From assembly GCF_013348805.1 (NCBI RefSeq), contig NZ_CP054690.1, forward strand, positions 434,001-498,000: a stretch of DNA of 64,000 nucleotides, in the 5' to 3' direction. The position numbers and the translations under genes are program-made. Position 1 is the stretch's first letter. Every line of letters starts with the position of its first letter. The notes below the pieces were generated by a model, which was given only the letters and a program-made list of their open reading frames with translations, was not told the DNA's origin and did no database searches. The stretch is from Rhodococcus sp. W8901. GTDB taxonomy: Bacteria; Actinomycetota; Actinomycetes; Mycobacteriales; Mycobacteriaceae. Shown here one piece after another: positions 8,139 through 16,709 of the stretch.

Positions 8139-9767
8139 CTACAGCAGTGGCGGGACCGTTGCTGCGATCGGAACCTCCAGAACGGTGGGGCCGGAGCGTG
8201 CGAGCGCGGCCTTCACCGCGATCTGCACCTCGTCCACGGTCTCCGCTCGTTCGCCTGCGCATCCGTATCCCTCTCCGAGGGAGACGAAGTCGAGGGACGG
8301 GATGTCGAGTCCCGGCACTCCTGGCGTCTCCTCCAGCTTGGCGAACGCCTTGAGGATGGCGTACTCCTCGTTCCGAGGAACCACGTAGAGGATCGGTAGT
8401 TCGTGGGCGGCGGCGGTCCACAACGCCTGGATGGCGTACTGGAACGATCCGTCGCCTATCATCACCACCACCGGGCGATTGCGGCCTGAATCACGTTCCG
8501 CGAGACAGATACCCACACTGGCCGGCAGATTCCAGCCGAGGCTGCCGCTCGCGGCGGTGTAGAACGAGTCGGGCTTCTCGATGGGCCACGCGGTGTGCAA
8601 CTCCGCGATGTTGGACGGCGACTCCTCCATCAGGACGGTGCCGTCGGGCACCACGGACCGGATCGCCTCGAACACCTCGAGCGCGGTCAGTGTCCCGCCC
8701 GCCTCGCCCGCCTCGGCGACAAGCGGCGCCGGATGCGGGGCCATGCGGTGCGGATTCACGGCGACGGGGCCACTCGGGGCCCGTTCCTCGACCCGCTCGA
8801 GCAAACCCTCGAGGGCCAGGACCGCATCGCACAGCAGACTGTCGCCGACCGGGGCCTTCCCTGCCTCGGCGGGGTCGTCGGTGACGTGCAGGAGTGACAT
8901 GCCCTCCGGTAGATACTCTCCCGGAACGTACGGGTAGTAGCGGAACACCGGTGCCCCGATGACGATTCCGATGTCGTGGCCCGCCAGTCGTTCCGACAGG
9001 GGGCCGATGGCGAACGGCAGCCCGCCCCTGTACTTGGGGTGGTTCTCGGGGAACGGCGGGCGCTCCGAGGACGGTGCCGCCCACACGGGTGCACCGAGCT
9101 TCTCCGCCAGTGCCACCGCCTGTGCCCAGCCGTCCCCGCGCGCGATCGAGGAGCCGTAGATGAGCACCGGGTTCTTCGCGTCGGACAACCGGCGGGCGAA
9201 CTCCTCGATTCGGTCGGGGTCCGGTCCGATCCGCGTCGTCACCGAGCGAAGCACCGGGGTGCTCGCCGCGGGTCGGTCCCAGTCGTCCAGCGGGATCGAG
9301 AGGAAGACCGGACCGGCCGGCGGCTGCATCGCCATCGCGTACGCACGCATGAACGCCGCGGGCACGTCCTCGGCGCGCACCGGTTGGTAGCTCCACTTGG
9401 CCCAGGGCTTCGTCAGCATTTCGGGCTCGACGTTGGTCAGCCACGGCTCCATCAGGAGCATTTCTCGCGTCTGGTTTCCGGCGGTCACGATGAGCGGGGT
9501 GTGATTCATCGCCGCAGTCATGATGTTGCTCATCGCGTTGGAAATGCCCGCCGATGTGTGCACGTTGACCAGCGCGGGGGAGCGGGTGGCCTGAGCGTAG
9601 CCGTCGGCTATGGCGACTGCTGAAGCCTCCTGCAGCGCCAGGATGTATCTGAAGTCGCTGGGCAGATCCTTCAGGAATGTCTCCTCGGTCGAACCTGGAT
9701 TGCCGAATACCGTGGTAATTCCGAGTTTGCGCAGAAGATCGAACGTGACGTCGCGAATCGTACTCAT
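8139..9767 (-). CDS. mdlC: Benzoylformate decarboxylase
   Basis: 542 aa TPP enzyme. Ser26 (GNPGSTEETF), Glu47 (LQEASAVAIADGYA) and His70 (NVHTSAGISNAM) stand at the numbering of the Pseudomonas putida enzyme, and a C-terminal GDGS...N cofactor motif is present. It would decarboxylate phenylglyoxylate, or a related aryl 2-oxoacid, to the aldehyde. At the place of the second catalytic His (His281 in P. putida, RYHQY) this protein has Tyr (VFRYYPY, about 278). A GGAGGA ribosome site precedes ATG 9767. The gene is monocistronic; no mandelate racemase or dehydrogenase lies in the window. A 3'-end remnant of a second copy is at 2984. Confidence 0.85.
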   Translation of the reverse strand: MSTIRDVTFDLLRKLGITTVFGNPGSTEETFLKDLPSDFRYILALQEASAVAIADGYAQATRSPALVNVHTSAGISNAMSNIMTAAMNHTPLIVTAGNQTREMLLMEPWLTNVEPEMLTKPWAKWSYQPVRAEDVPAAFMRAYAMAMQPPAGPVFLSIPLDDWDRPAASTPVLRSVTTRIGPDPDRIEEFARRLSDAKNPVLIYGSSIARGDGWAQAVALAEKLGAPVWAAPSSERPPFPENHPKYRGGLPFAIGPLSERLAGHDIGIVIGAPVFRYYPYVPGEYLPEGMSLLHVTDDPAEAGKAPVGDSLLCDAVLALEGLLERVEERAPSGPVAVNPHRMAPHPAPLVAEAGEAGGTLTALEVFEAIRSVVPDGTVLMEESPSNIAELHTAWPIEKPDSFYTAASGSLGWNLPASVGICLAERDSGRNRPVVVMIGDGSFQYAIQALWTAAAHELPILYVVPRNEEYAILKAFAKLEETPGVPGLDIPSLDFVSLGEGYGCAGERAETVDEVQIAVKAALARSGPTVLEVPIAATVPPLL

Positions 9768-9886
9768 TGAGATCCATCCTCCCCGTGGCCGCCCCGAAGC
9801 GGGGTTCGGTGATGTCCGGCTTGGTCTTGATGGGTTTTCGATCTGCAGTGCTCATCAGCCTTGTCGAGTGAATCATGGCCGGAGTG

Positions 9887-9899
9887 TTCCGATTCGGAA
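9887..9899. promoter_or_regulatory. Palindrome upstream of mdlC, IclR-like
   Basis: TTCCGATTCGGAA, a perfect 13-base palindrome about 120 bp before the mdlC start, within the gene-free stretch 9768-10082. It resembles IclR-family operators (compare 33827 and 34678) but with a shorter core, so a different regulator is likely. A near-tandem 12-base repeat (TCGACGGATGAA) occupies 9900-9925 next to it. Nothing else is seen in the stretch. Confidence 0.45.
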
Positions 9900-10082
9900 G
9901 TCGACGGATGAATCGACGGATGAATTCGATGCGGCGACGATGCGGGATTCTGAACACGAGGTCGACCGGGCCCGGCGTTTCGAGGCGGACGTGCGGGGCC
10001 GAGCGGCGCACCGGTGGTCGAGACCTCACCGGGCGGCGACGTAGCCGTGGTGCCTACCCCGTCGTGCTCATACGCTGTGCCG

Positions 10083-10684
10083 ATGAAGAAGTGGTGGCTC
10101 ATCGGTGGCGCGGTCGTGGTGGTGCTCGCAGGTGTTCCGGCGGGCCCCTGGATCTACGGTGAGTTCATCGCCGAGGACGACGCCCCGGCCGCGAGCGTGT
10201 CCACCGAGGGTGCACAGGCGGCGTCGGTTTCGGCGCGCGGGTCACTGTCGTCGGCGCCACCGACCAGGTGGCCGGGACCGCCGACGTCTCCGGTGAGAAG
10301 CTTTCCGGCGCCCAGGTGGTGGTCCAGGTGGCCGCCATCGCCACCGACAACTCGCGTCGCGACGGACAGTTCCGCGGCAACGTCATGGCCGCCGACACGT
10401 TCCCGACCGCGACGTTCACCCTCACGACGCCGGTCGATCCGGCCTCGCTACCCACCGACGGAACCGCCACCACCGTGAAGGCGGACGGGAGGCTGACCCT
10501 CGAGGACCAGACCCGGCCGGTGACCGTCGACGTGAAGGTCCTGCACGCCGGCGACAAACTGGTTGCGTCCGGCAGCGTCCCGGTCACGTGGTCCGACTAC
10601 GGAATCACGCCGCCGTCACTGGGATTCGTGACCATCGACGACGCCGGCACGGTCGACTTCCTGGTGAGCATGGACCGCGCCTGA
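10083..10684 (+). pseudogene. YceI-family protein, frame disrupted
   Basis: The 5' part encodes MKKWWLIGGAVVVVLAG, a signal-anchor typical of actinobacterial YceI proteins, continuing to an Ala/Ser-rich linker near 10235. The YceI lipocalin-like domain continues in a different frame from about 10229 (ARVTVVGATDQVAGTADVSG through IATDNSRRDGQFRGNVM to the end at 10684). About 20 residues expected at the start of the domain (the GTW...AGYRVDEVL stretch) are missing, so an out-of-frame deletion of roughly 60 bases explains the break. It could also be a sequence error. YceI proteins bind isoprenoid-like lipids outside the membrane. Confidence 0.7.
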
Positions 10685-11617
10685 CGATGCGACTGGGCGT
10701 CGGCGCCGATCCGACATCGTCCACGGCAGCAGGCCGCCGAGCGAGAGGATGAAGCCGACGCCGAGCCACTGAACCGGGTCGAGGCGTTCGCCGAGAACAA
10801 GGGCCGCGCTGACGATGCCGAAGATCGGTTCGAGAAGACCGATCATGCTCATCGCCACCGATCCCAGACGCCGCATCGCGTAGAACGCGCAACCGATTCC
10901 GACCGGATTGAGCAGTAGCCCCTGCACGACAGCGACGTGCCATACACCCTGTGGCACGGCGAAACTCTGGCTCGTCGCCACAGCGACGATTCCGGTTGTG
11001 ATCGTCGCTCCGACGGTGACGAGCAGTGCCGCGTTGACAACTCCGACCGATCGTCCCCATTCTTCGCCCAGGACCAGATACACCGCGTATCCGGAGGCGC
11101 TGAGCAATGCCGCGCCGACACCGATCACCGTGATCGAGGACGACGCTGCACCGCCACCGGCGACGAGGCCGATCCCGCAGAGCATCGGCACACACAGCGC
11201 CACCGTCCACACGTTGACGCGTTGTCGGCGGGCCAGCCACACCAGCAGCAGCACGAACAACGGGTAGATGTGGACCAGCGCCAGCGCCACCTGGGCGCCG
11301 GTGGCTTGCACCGCCGCGAAGTAGGCCAGGATCTGGACTCCGAAGAGTGGACCGCACAGGAAGAGCAGCGCCGCTGCCGGTCGCCGGCTGATGCCCCGAA
11401 GGCGGCCGGTTCCGGCAGCGATCAACAGCAGCACCACGGAACCGCACACTCCCCGTAGGGTGACGAGGACGGACGGCGAGACTCCGTCGTGGTACGCGAG
11501 GACCGCGACCACGGGAGTCAGACCGTACGCCGCGGCGGACGCGAGCCCGGCGGCCCAGGCGCCTGTCCCTAGCGAACGCGATCCGGCGTTCACGGCGGCG
11601 CCTGGGCCTCGGCTCAT
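10616..11617 (-). CDS. EamA/DMT-family transporter
   Basis: 333 aa with about ten hydrophobic helices in two EamA repeats, drug/metabolite transporter superfamily. The ATG at 11617 overlaps the stop of the acyl-CoA dehydrogenase gene as ATGA, favouring this start over longer upstream frames and indicating translational coupling. The last 23 codons overlap the end of the convergent YceI frame by 69 bp, so the C-terminal tail (about 30 charged residues) may be a readthrough extension. As last gene of the catabolic operon it may export an intermediate or amino acid; substrate unknown. Confidence 0.8.
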   Translation of the reverse strand: MSRGPGAAVNAGSRSLGTGAWAAGLASAAAYGLTPVVAVLAYHDGVSPSVLVTLRGVCGSVVLLLIAAGTGRLRGISRRPAAALLFLCGPLFGVQILAYFAAVQATGAQVALALVHIYPLFVLLLVWLARRQRVNVWTVALCVPMLCGIGLVAGGGAASSSITVIGVGAALLSASGYAVYLVLGEEWGRSVGVVNAALLVTVGATITTGIVAVATSQSFAVPQGVWHVAVVQGLLLNPVGIGCAFYAMRRLGSVAMSMIGLLEPIFGIVSAALVLGERLDPVQWLGVGFILSLGGLLPWTMSDRRRRPVASSGAVHAHQEVDRAGVVDGHESQ

Positions 11618-12774
11618 CAGAGCTTCCGGGAAATGATGAGCCGCATGATGTCGGAGGTGCCTTCCTCGATCTCCTCGAGCTTGACATCCCGCATCCACTG
11701 CTCGACCGGGTACTCGCGCGAGTAGCCCCAGCCGCCGAGGGTCTGGACGGCGGCGTGGGTCACGAACATTGCGGTCTCGGACGCGGTCAGCTTGGCCATC
11801 GCTGCCAGCCCGGTGGTGTTCACGCCCGCGTCGATCGAGCGCGCGGCGTGATGGACCATGAGCCGTGACGCCTCGATCCGGGTTGCCATGTCCGCCAGTC
11901 GGAATGCGACGGCCTGGTGCTCAATGATCGGCTTGCCGAACTGCTTGCGGGTGCGGGCGTACTCGAGCGCGTACTCGTAGGCGGCGCGGGCAGCTCCCAC
12001 GGCGGCCGCACCGAGGACGATTCGTGAGATGTCGAAGGTCTCCATGAGACCGTAGAAGCCCTGGCCCTCGTCGCCGAGCCGGTTCTCCTCGGGGACGAAC
12101 ACATCGTCGAAGAACAGCTCGCGGCAGACGATCGCACGCTGCCCCATCTTCTTCATCGGTTCACCCCATGTGAAGCCGGGCGTGTCCTTGGTGAGCAGGA
12201 ATGCGGTGACGCCCTTGGACCGTTCGTTGCGATCGGTCTTGGCGAACACCACGTACTGGTCGGCAGCGCCCGCATTGGAGATCCACGCCTTCTGGCCGTT
12301 GATCCGGTACCCGCCGTCCACGCGGGCGGCGGTGGTGATGATCGACGCGGCGTCCGAGCCCGAGCCGGGCTCGGTGGTGGCCAGCGCCGTCATCAGCGGA
12401 TTGGTGCCGGTGAGCGGCCGCAGCCACTTCTCCTTCTGCTCGGCGGTGCCGAGTGCCATCAGGGGGTCGGAGAAGAAGCCGTTGGAGCACACCAGGTTTC
12501 CGATGCCGGGGTCGCCCCAGCAGAGCTCCTCCTGCACCAGGCACTGCGTGAACACGTCGGTCATGCCGCCGCCACCGAACTCCTCGGCGATCATGAAGTC
12601 GGTGATGCCGACCTGGGCGGCCTTGGCGAAGATGTCGACGGGCGTGACCACGTCGGCCTCGTCGACCTCGCGGCCGCGCGGGCGGATCTCCTTCTCGGCG
12701 AAATCACGGCAGAGCTTGACGGTCTCGCGCTGCTCGACGGTGAGCGGCCACGGATCGAACTGGGTGCTGGTCAT
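11617..12774 (-). CDS. Acyl-CoA dehydrogenase
   Basis: 385 aa, full length for the family. Visible are the FAD/substrate loops (ALATTEPGSGSDA near 125, KAWISNAG near 155), the quinone-like GWGYSREYPVEQWMRD region near 350 and the C-terminal IEEGTSDIMR with the usual catalytic Glu. It introduces a 2,3 double bond into a short- or branched-chain acyl-CoA and passes electrons to ETF. AGAGG lies at the expected distance before ATG 12774. It is 71 bp behind the aldehyde dehydrogenase and overlaps the DMT gene, so it should act on the acyl-CoA made by the upstream enzymes. Confidence 0.9.
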   Translation of the reverse strand: MTSTQFDPWPLTVEQRETVKLCRDFAEKEIRPRGREVDEADVVTPVDIFAKAAQVGITDFMIAEEFGGGGMTDVFTQCLVQEELCWGDPGIGNLVCSNGFFSDPLMALGTAEQKEKWLRPLTGTNPLMTALATTEPGSGSDAASIITTAARVDGGYRINGQKAWISNAGAADQYVVFAKTDRNERSKGVTAFLLTKDTPGFTWGEPMKKMGQRAIVCRELFFDDVFVPEENRLGDEGQGFYGLMETFDISRIVLGAAAVGAARAAYEYALEYARTRKQFGKPIIEHQAVAFRLADMATRIEASRLMVHHAARSIDAGVNTTGLAAMAKLTASETAMFVTHAAVQTLGGWGYSREYPVEQWMRDVKLEEIEEGTSDIMRLIISRKL

Positions 12775-12845
12775 GGGGAGCCTCTTTCGGCGTTGGTGAA
12801 GGTGTGTGTTGCTGAGGGGGAATCAGGGGAGTCGGCGGTCCATCG

Positions 12846-14261
12846 TCAGAGTTGGACAGCCGTCAGTTCGGTGTATTCGTCGATGCCGACGCGGCCCAAC
12901 TCTCGACCGAGGCCGGAGTTCTTCCAACCGCCGAAGGGGGCCAGCGGATTGAAATCGGCACCGTTGACGTCGACCTGACCGGTGTCCATGCGACCGGCCA
13001 CCGCCAGCGCGCGATCGCGGTCCGCCGACCAGACTGCGCCGGCAAGTCCGTACTCGCTGTCGTTGGCCGTTTCGATCGCGTCGTCGTCGCCGTCGTGGGG
13101 AAGGACCACGAGCACCGGGCCGAAGATCTCCTCCCGGGCAATCGGGTCCGCCCGGTCGACGTCGGCCAGGACCGTGGGGCGAAGGTAGTGTCCGCGGTCC
13201 GAAATCGTCTGAGTGCCACCGGCAGCTAATCGAGCGCCACGGGCGAGTGCGCGCTCGACCGAGTCCGCAATCGCGGCCCGCTGCTGACCGGAGACCACCG
13301 GCCCCAGTTGGGTGTTGCGATCGAGCGGGTCGCCCACGGTCATCGCCTCGGAATGGGCCGCCGCCATCTCGACGGCCTCGGCGTACCGCTGCCGCGGAAC
13401 CAACAGCCGGGTCCAGGCGCTGCACGTCTGCCCGCTGTTGAGCATCGCAGCTTCCACCGAGCCGACGACCGCACTCGACAGGTCGGCGTCATCGAGGACC
13501 ACGCTGGCCGACTTGCCTCCCAGTTCCAGGCACGCACGCTTGAGTTGCTCACCCGCCACCCGCCCCACCTGGCGGCCCACCGTCGTCGAACCGGTGAACG
13601 AGACCACGTCCACGCCGGGATGCTCGACGATGGCGGCACCGACGACCGATCCGCGCCCGGGAACGAGATTGACGACACCCGAAGGCATTCCGGCCTCGAG
13701 TAGAGCGTCGCAGAACAGGTACGTCGAGAGCGGGGTGAGCTCGGCAGGCTTGACGACCGTGGTGCACCCGGCGGCCAGCGCCGCGCCGACCTTCGCCGCC
13801 AGTTGGTACAGAGGGTAGTTCCAGGGCGTGATGCAGCCGACCACCCCGGCCGGGCGCCGTAGGATGGTCGAGTTGCCGATCGTGTCGTGTGCCGGCATCC
13901 GTCGGGCGATGTCGGCGAACGATGCGATGATCTCGATCGCCAGGTCGACGTGCGAGGCCTCGGCGACGGTCACCGGGGCGCCCACCTCCGCGACCGTGGC
14001 GGCCACGAGTCGATCGCGCCCGGAGACCAACTGAGCATGGAGGGCGTCCAACAGGTCGGCGCGGGTGCCGGTATCGGTTCGGCCCCAGTCCTTCCCCGCG
14101 TTCCGTGCGGACCGCACCGCCGCATCGACATCGGCGATCGATGCTGTCGCGGCGCTGCCGACGACCTCCTCCGTCGCCGGGTTGTACACGTCGGAGACGG
14201 TCGGGCAGCGGCGCCACTCGTTGTCGATCAGGACCGCGTCACGCATCCACGATGTCGTCAC
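12846..14261 (-). CDS. NAD(P)-dependent aldehyde dehydrogenase
   Basis: 471 aa ALDH. Conserved parts include [18 protein letters not shown] with the catalytic Asn, [20 protein letters not shown], the Glu motif [12 protein letters not shown] and the nucleophile region [13 protein letters not shown] (Cys near residue 283). It oxidises an aldehyde to the acid; in this operon the natural substrate is the product of the adjacent TPP decarboxylase. The start overlaps the stop of that gene by 4 bases (ATGA). Aromatic or aminoalkyl aldehydes are both plausible. Confidence 0.9.
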   Translation of the reverse strand: MTTSWMRDAVLIDNEWRRCPTVSDVYNPATEEVVGSAATASIADVDAAVRSARNAGKDWGRTDTGTRADLLDALHAQLVSGRDRLVAATVAEVGAPVTVAEASHVDLAIEIIASFADIARRMPAHDTIGNSTILRRPAGVVGCITPWNYPLYQLAAKVGAALAAGCTTVVKPAELTPLSTYLFCDALLEAGMPSGVVNLVPGRGSVVGAAIVEHPGVDVVSFTGSTTVGRQVGRVAGEQLKRACLELGGKSASVVLDDADLSSAVVGSVEAAMLNSGQTCSAWTRLLVPRQRYAEAVEMAAAHSEAMTVGDPLDRNTQLGPVVSGQQRAAIADSVERALARGARLAAGGTQTISDRGHYLRPTVLADVDRADPIAREEIFGPVLVVLPHDGDDDAIETANDSEYGLAGAVWSADRDRALAVAGRMDTGQVDVNGADFNPLAPFGGWKNSGLGRELGRVGIDEYTELTAVQL

Positions 14262-15850
14262 TGCTCCACCTCTTCCTCGCGCACATGGATCAGGGTCGGA
14301 CGGTCCGCAGTGAGGGCGGCCGCGACCGCGGGACCAACTTCCTCCGAGGATCCGACAGCTACCCCGTAGCAGCCGAGAGCGCGAGCCAGCGCGGGGAAGT
14401 CGGGGGTGCCGAGGTCGACGGCGTGGACCCGGTCGTCGCGGTCGACCATCTCGTTGCGGATCTCCCCATAGCCGCCGTTGTCGACGATCACCACGGGGAT
14501 CGGCAGCCGGGCCTCGGCCGCCGCGGCGAGCTCGGCGATCGTGAACATCACCCCGCCGTCACCCAGCATCGCAACCACCTGCCGCTCCGGTGCACCGACT
14601 TTCGCTCCGATCGCCGCGGGCAGGCCGTAGCCGAGGGTGCCGAGCCCGGTGGGGTAGAGGAAGGACCGCGGCCGGTGCAGCGGAAGGTTCGACAGCGCTC
14701 CGTAGTAACAGGCCATTGCACTGTCGGCGGCCAGCACGGCGGTGTCGTCGAGCACCGCATCGAGCGACCTACACAGCCGCACGTAGCGAGCCCCCTCGTC
14801 GCGCGCATCCGCCTGCAGTCGCTCGCGCCACAGTTGTGCTCTCGCGGCACCGTCCCGCGGAGCTCCCGTGTACGCGGCGGTCAACGCAGCGAGGGATTTC
14901 GCGGCGTCGCCGACGATGGCAACGGTGGGCCGCGCATTGGTCGAGACCGAGGTGGGGTCGACATCGATCCGGATCAGCGTGGTGTCGGCGATAGGCCCCC
15001 ACCACCAGTCCGAGGGAGCGAGCTCGGTGCCCACCGCAATCACCAGGTCGCTGTCGGCGACCAGTTTCGCGACCGACGGGTGCTGCAGTCCCGCACCGAG
15101 GGCGAGCGGATGCGATTCCTCCAGTGTGCCTTTTCCGTTCGCGGTCGTGATCACCGGTGCGCCCAGCAGTTCGGCTAGCGCACGAACCTCGGAGGCGGCC
15201 CCTGCTGCACCGCCACCGACGATCAACAGTGGCTGCTCGGATCGGCCCAGCAATGCCTGAGCCTCGTCCAGGAGCGATGGTGCCGGTGTGATGATGGAGG
15301 GGCTCACCGGCGCGACGGGAATCACGGGGGCGCTTTCGTCGAGCAGATCGAGAGGAATCTCGAGGTATGCGGGACGCGGACGTCCGGTTGCCATGGCGGC
15401 GAAGCACTGCGCAACGGCGAGAGGGATTTCCGCGACGCTCGTGACGCGTTGTGCGTGACCGACGACGGAGTCCATCGCCCGAAACTGGTCCCGGACCTCG
15501 TGCAGGTAGCCGTTGCCGTTGCTCGGGTGACCGAGCGGCAGGCCGGGCGCGACGAACAGGACCGGCACCGAATCCGAGTATGCTTGCGCCGCAGCAGCTG
15601 CCGCATTCAGGATGGCGGGACCGGTTGTCGTGATACAGACCCCGGGGCGACCGCTGACGCGGGCGTACCCGTCGGCACCGTATCCCGCGCCCTGCTCGTG
15701 ACGCGGTGAGACGTGTTCGATGCCGGACTCGGCGAGAGCGGCGTAGATCGACAGATTGTGCGTGCCCGGAATCCCGAACACCACGTCGACGCCGTGTCGA
15801 GCCAGGGCGTCGACGAGCGCCTGCCCGCCGGTGCGAACTGTGCTCTGCAT
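14258..15850 (-). CDS. TPP-dependent 2-oxoacid decarboxylase
   Basis: About 530 aa, three TPP-enzyme domains: N-terminal FGIPGTHNLSIY and catalytic-Glu segment PRHEQGAGYGADGYARVSG, a middle domain with LLIVGGGAAG, and a C-terminal LGDGGVMFTIAEL...VDNGGYGEI cofactor motif. ATG 15850 is chosen over GTG 15859 because it directly follows the SDR stop (1-base gap) and has GAAGGG 7 bases upstream. The PRHEQGAG pattern recalls the AruI (5-guanidino-2-oxopentanoate decarboxylase) group more than acetolactate synthase; no small ALS subunit is present. It probably converts the keto acid from the amino-acid dehydrogenase to an aldehyde. Confidence 0.75.
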   Translation of the reverse strand: MQSTVRTGGQALVDALARHGVDVVFGIPGTHNLSIYAALAESGIEHVSPRHEQGAGYGADGYARVSGRPGVCITTTGPAILNAAAAAAQAYSDSVPVLFVAPGLPLGHPSNGNGYLHEVRDQFRAMDSVVGHAQRVTSVAEIPLAVAQCFAAMATGRPRPAYLEIPLDLLDESAPVIPVAPVSPSIITPAPSLLDEAQALLGRSEQPLLIVGGGAAGAASEVRALAELLGAPVITTANGKGTLEESHPLALGAGLQHPSVAKLVADSDLVIAVGTELAPSDWWWGPIADTTLIRIDVDPTSVSTNARPTVAIVGDAAKSLAALTAAYTGAPRDGAARAQLWRERLQADARDEGARYVRLCRSLDAVLDDTAVLAADSAMACYYGALSNLPLHRPRSFLYPTGLGTLGYGLPAAIGAKVGAPERQVVAMLGDGGVMFTIAELAAAAEARLPIPVVIVDNGGYGEIRNEMVDRDDRVHAVDLGTPDFPALARALGCYGVAVGSSEEVGPAVAAALTADRPTLIHVREEEVEQ

Positions 15851-15851
15851 G

Positions 15852-16658
15852 TCACGCACCCTTCGTCGGATCGGTGTAGATGGCCTTGCCCAGCCACTGG
15901 CCGCCGTCGACGACGAGGACGTCGCCCGTCACGTACGCGGCCCGCTCGGAGAGCAGGTAGGCGGCGGACTCGGCCACCTCGTCGGGCGTGGTGAAACGCC
16001 CGGCGGGGACGCTCGAGAGCACCTGACTGCGCGCCTCCTCCGTGGGCCACAGCGCGGCCCCGGCGCCGGCGGTCTCGGTCGGACCCGGGGCGATGCAGTT
16101 GAGGCGAACGCCTCGCGCAGCCCACTCGACCGCGAGCGTGCGCGTCATCGCGACGACGCCGGCCTTGGCTGCGGCACTGTGGACGGTGCCGGGGTGGCCG
16201 TGCCAGGCGTATGTGGCGATCACGCTGAGGATCGACCCGGAGCCGGCGGCGAGCATGTGGCGGGAGGCGGCCCGGGTGCAGTAGAAGGTTCCGTTGAGCA
16301 CGATGTCGATGACGGCCTTCCAGCCGTTCGGAGACAGGTTCTCGCCCGGCACCACGAAATTGCCCGCGGCGTTGTTGACCAGCGCGTCCAGCCGTCCGGT
16401 CCGTTCCACAACCGAGTCGATCGCCGCGTCGACGGCGGCGGCGTCGCGCACGTCGCAAGGCAGTGCGATGCCCTTGCCGCCGGCCTGCTCGGCGAGGGCG
16501 ACGGTCTCGTTGAGGGCGTCTTCGCGGCGTCCCATCACGGCGACGGTGCCGCCGGCGGCCGCCCAGCGCACCGCGACGGCCCGGCCGATCCCGGATCCGC
16601 CGCCGGTGACGACCGCCACGCGGTCGGCGAACTCGGCTCTGATGTCAGGTGCAGTCAT
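15852..16658 (-). CDS. 2,4-dienoyl-CoA reductase-like SDR
   Basis: 268 aa Rossmann SDR: cofactor motif TGGGSGIGRA near 20, NNAAGNF near 94, C-terminal VVDGGQWLG. The catalytic YxxxK is absent; the motif reads VHSAAAKAGVVAMTRTLAVEW, with Lys kept but no Tyr, the signature of peroxisomal-type 2,4-dienoyl-CoA / enoyl-CoA reductases. It probably reduces an unsaturated acyl-CoA with NADPH rather than oxidising an alcohol. It lies 51 bp behind the acyl-CoA synthetase gene and 1 base before the TPP enzyme start, so it shares the operon. Confidence 0.8.
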   Translation of the reverse strand: MTAPDIRAEFADRVAVVTGGGSGIGRAVAVRWAAAGGTVAVMGRREDALNETVALAEQAGGKGIALPCDVRDAAAVDAAIDSVVERTGRLDALVNNAAGNFVVPGENLSPNGWKAVIDIVLNGTFYCTRAASRHMLAAGSGSILSVIATYAWHGHPGTVHSAAAKAGVVAMTRTLAVEWAARGVRLNCIAPGPTETAGAGAALWPTEEARSQVLSSVPAGRFTTPDEVAESAAYLLSERAAYVTGDVLVVDGGQWLGKAIYTDPTKGA

Positions 16659-16709
16659 GAATCGTTCCTTGGATACGGGGGGATACGGGATGGGTCGGTC
16701 AGTGATGGG

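Noticed and set aside
9887-9899. Assigning this palindrome to the IclR gene at 33878
   Set aside because: Arms are similar (TTCCG) but the core length differs from the two sites near that regulator, and the genes are 24 kb apart.
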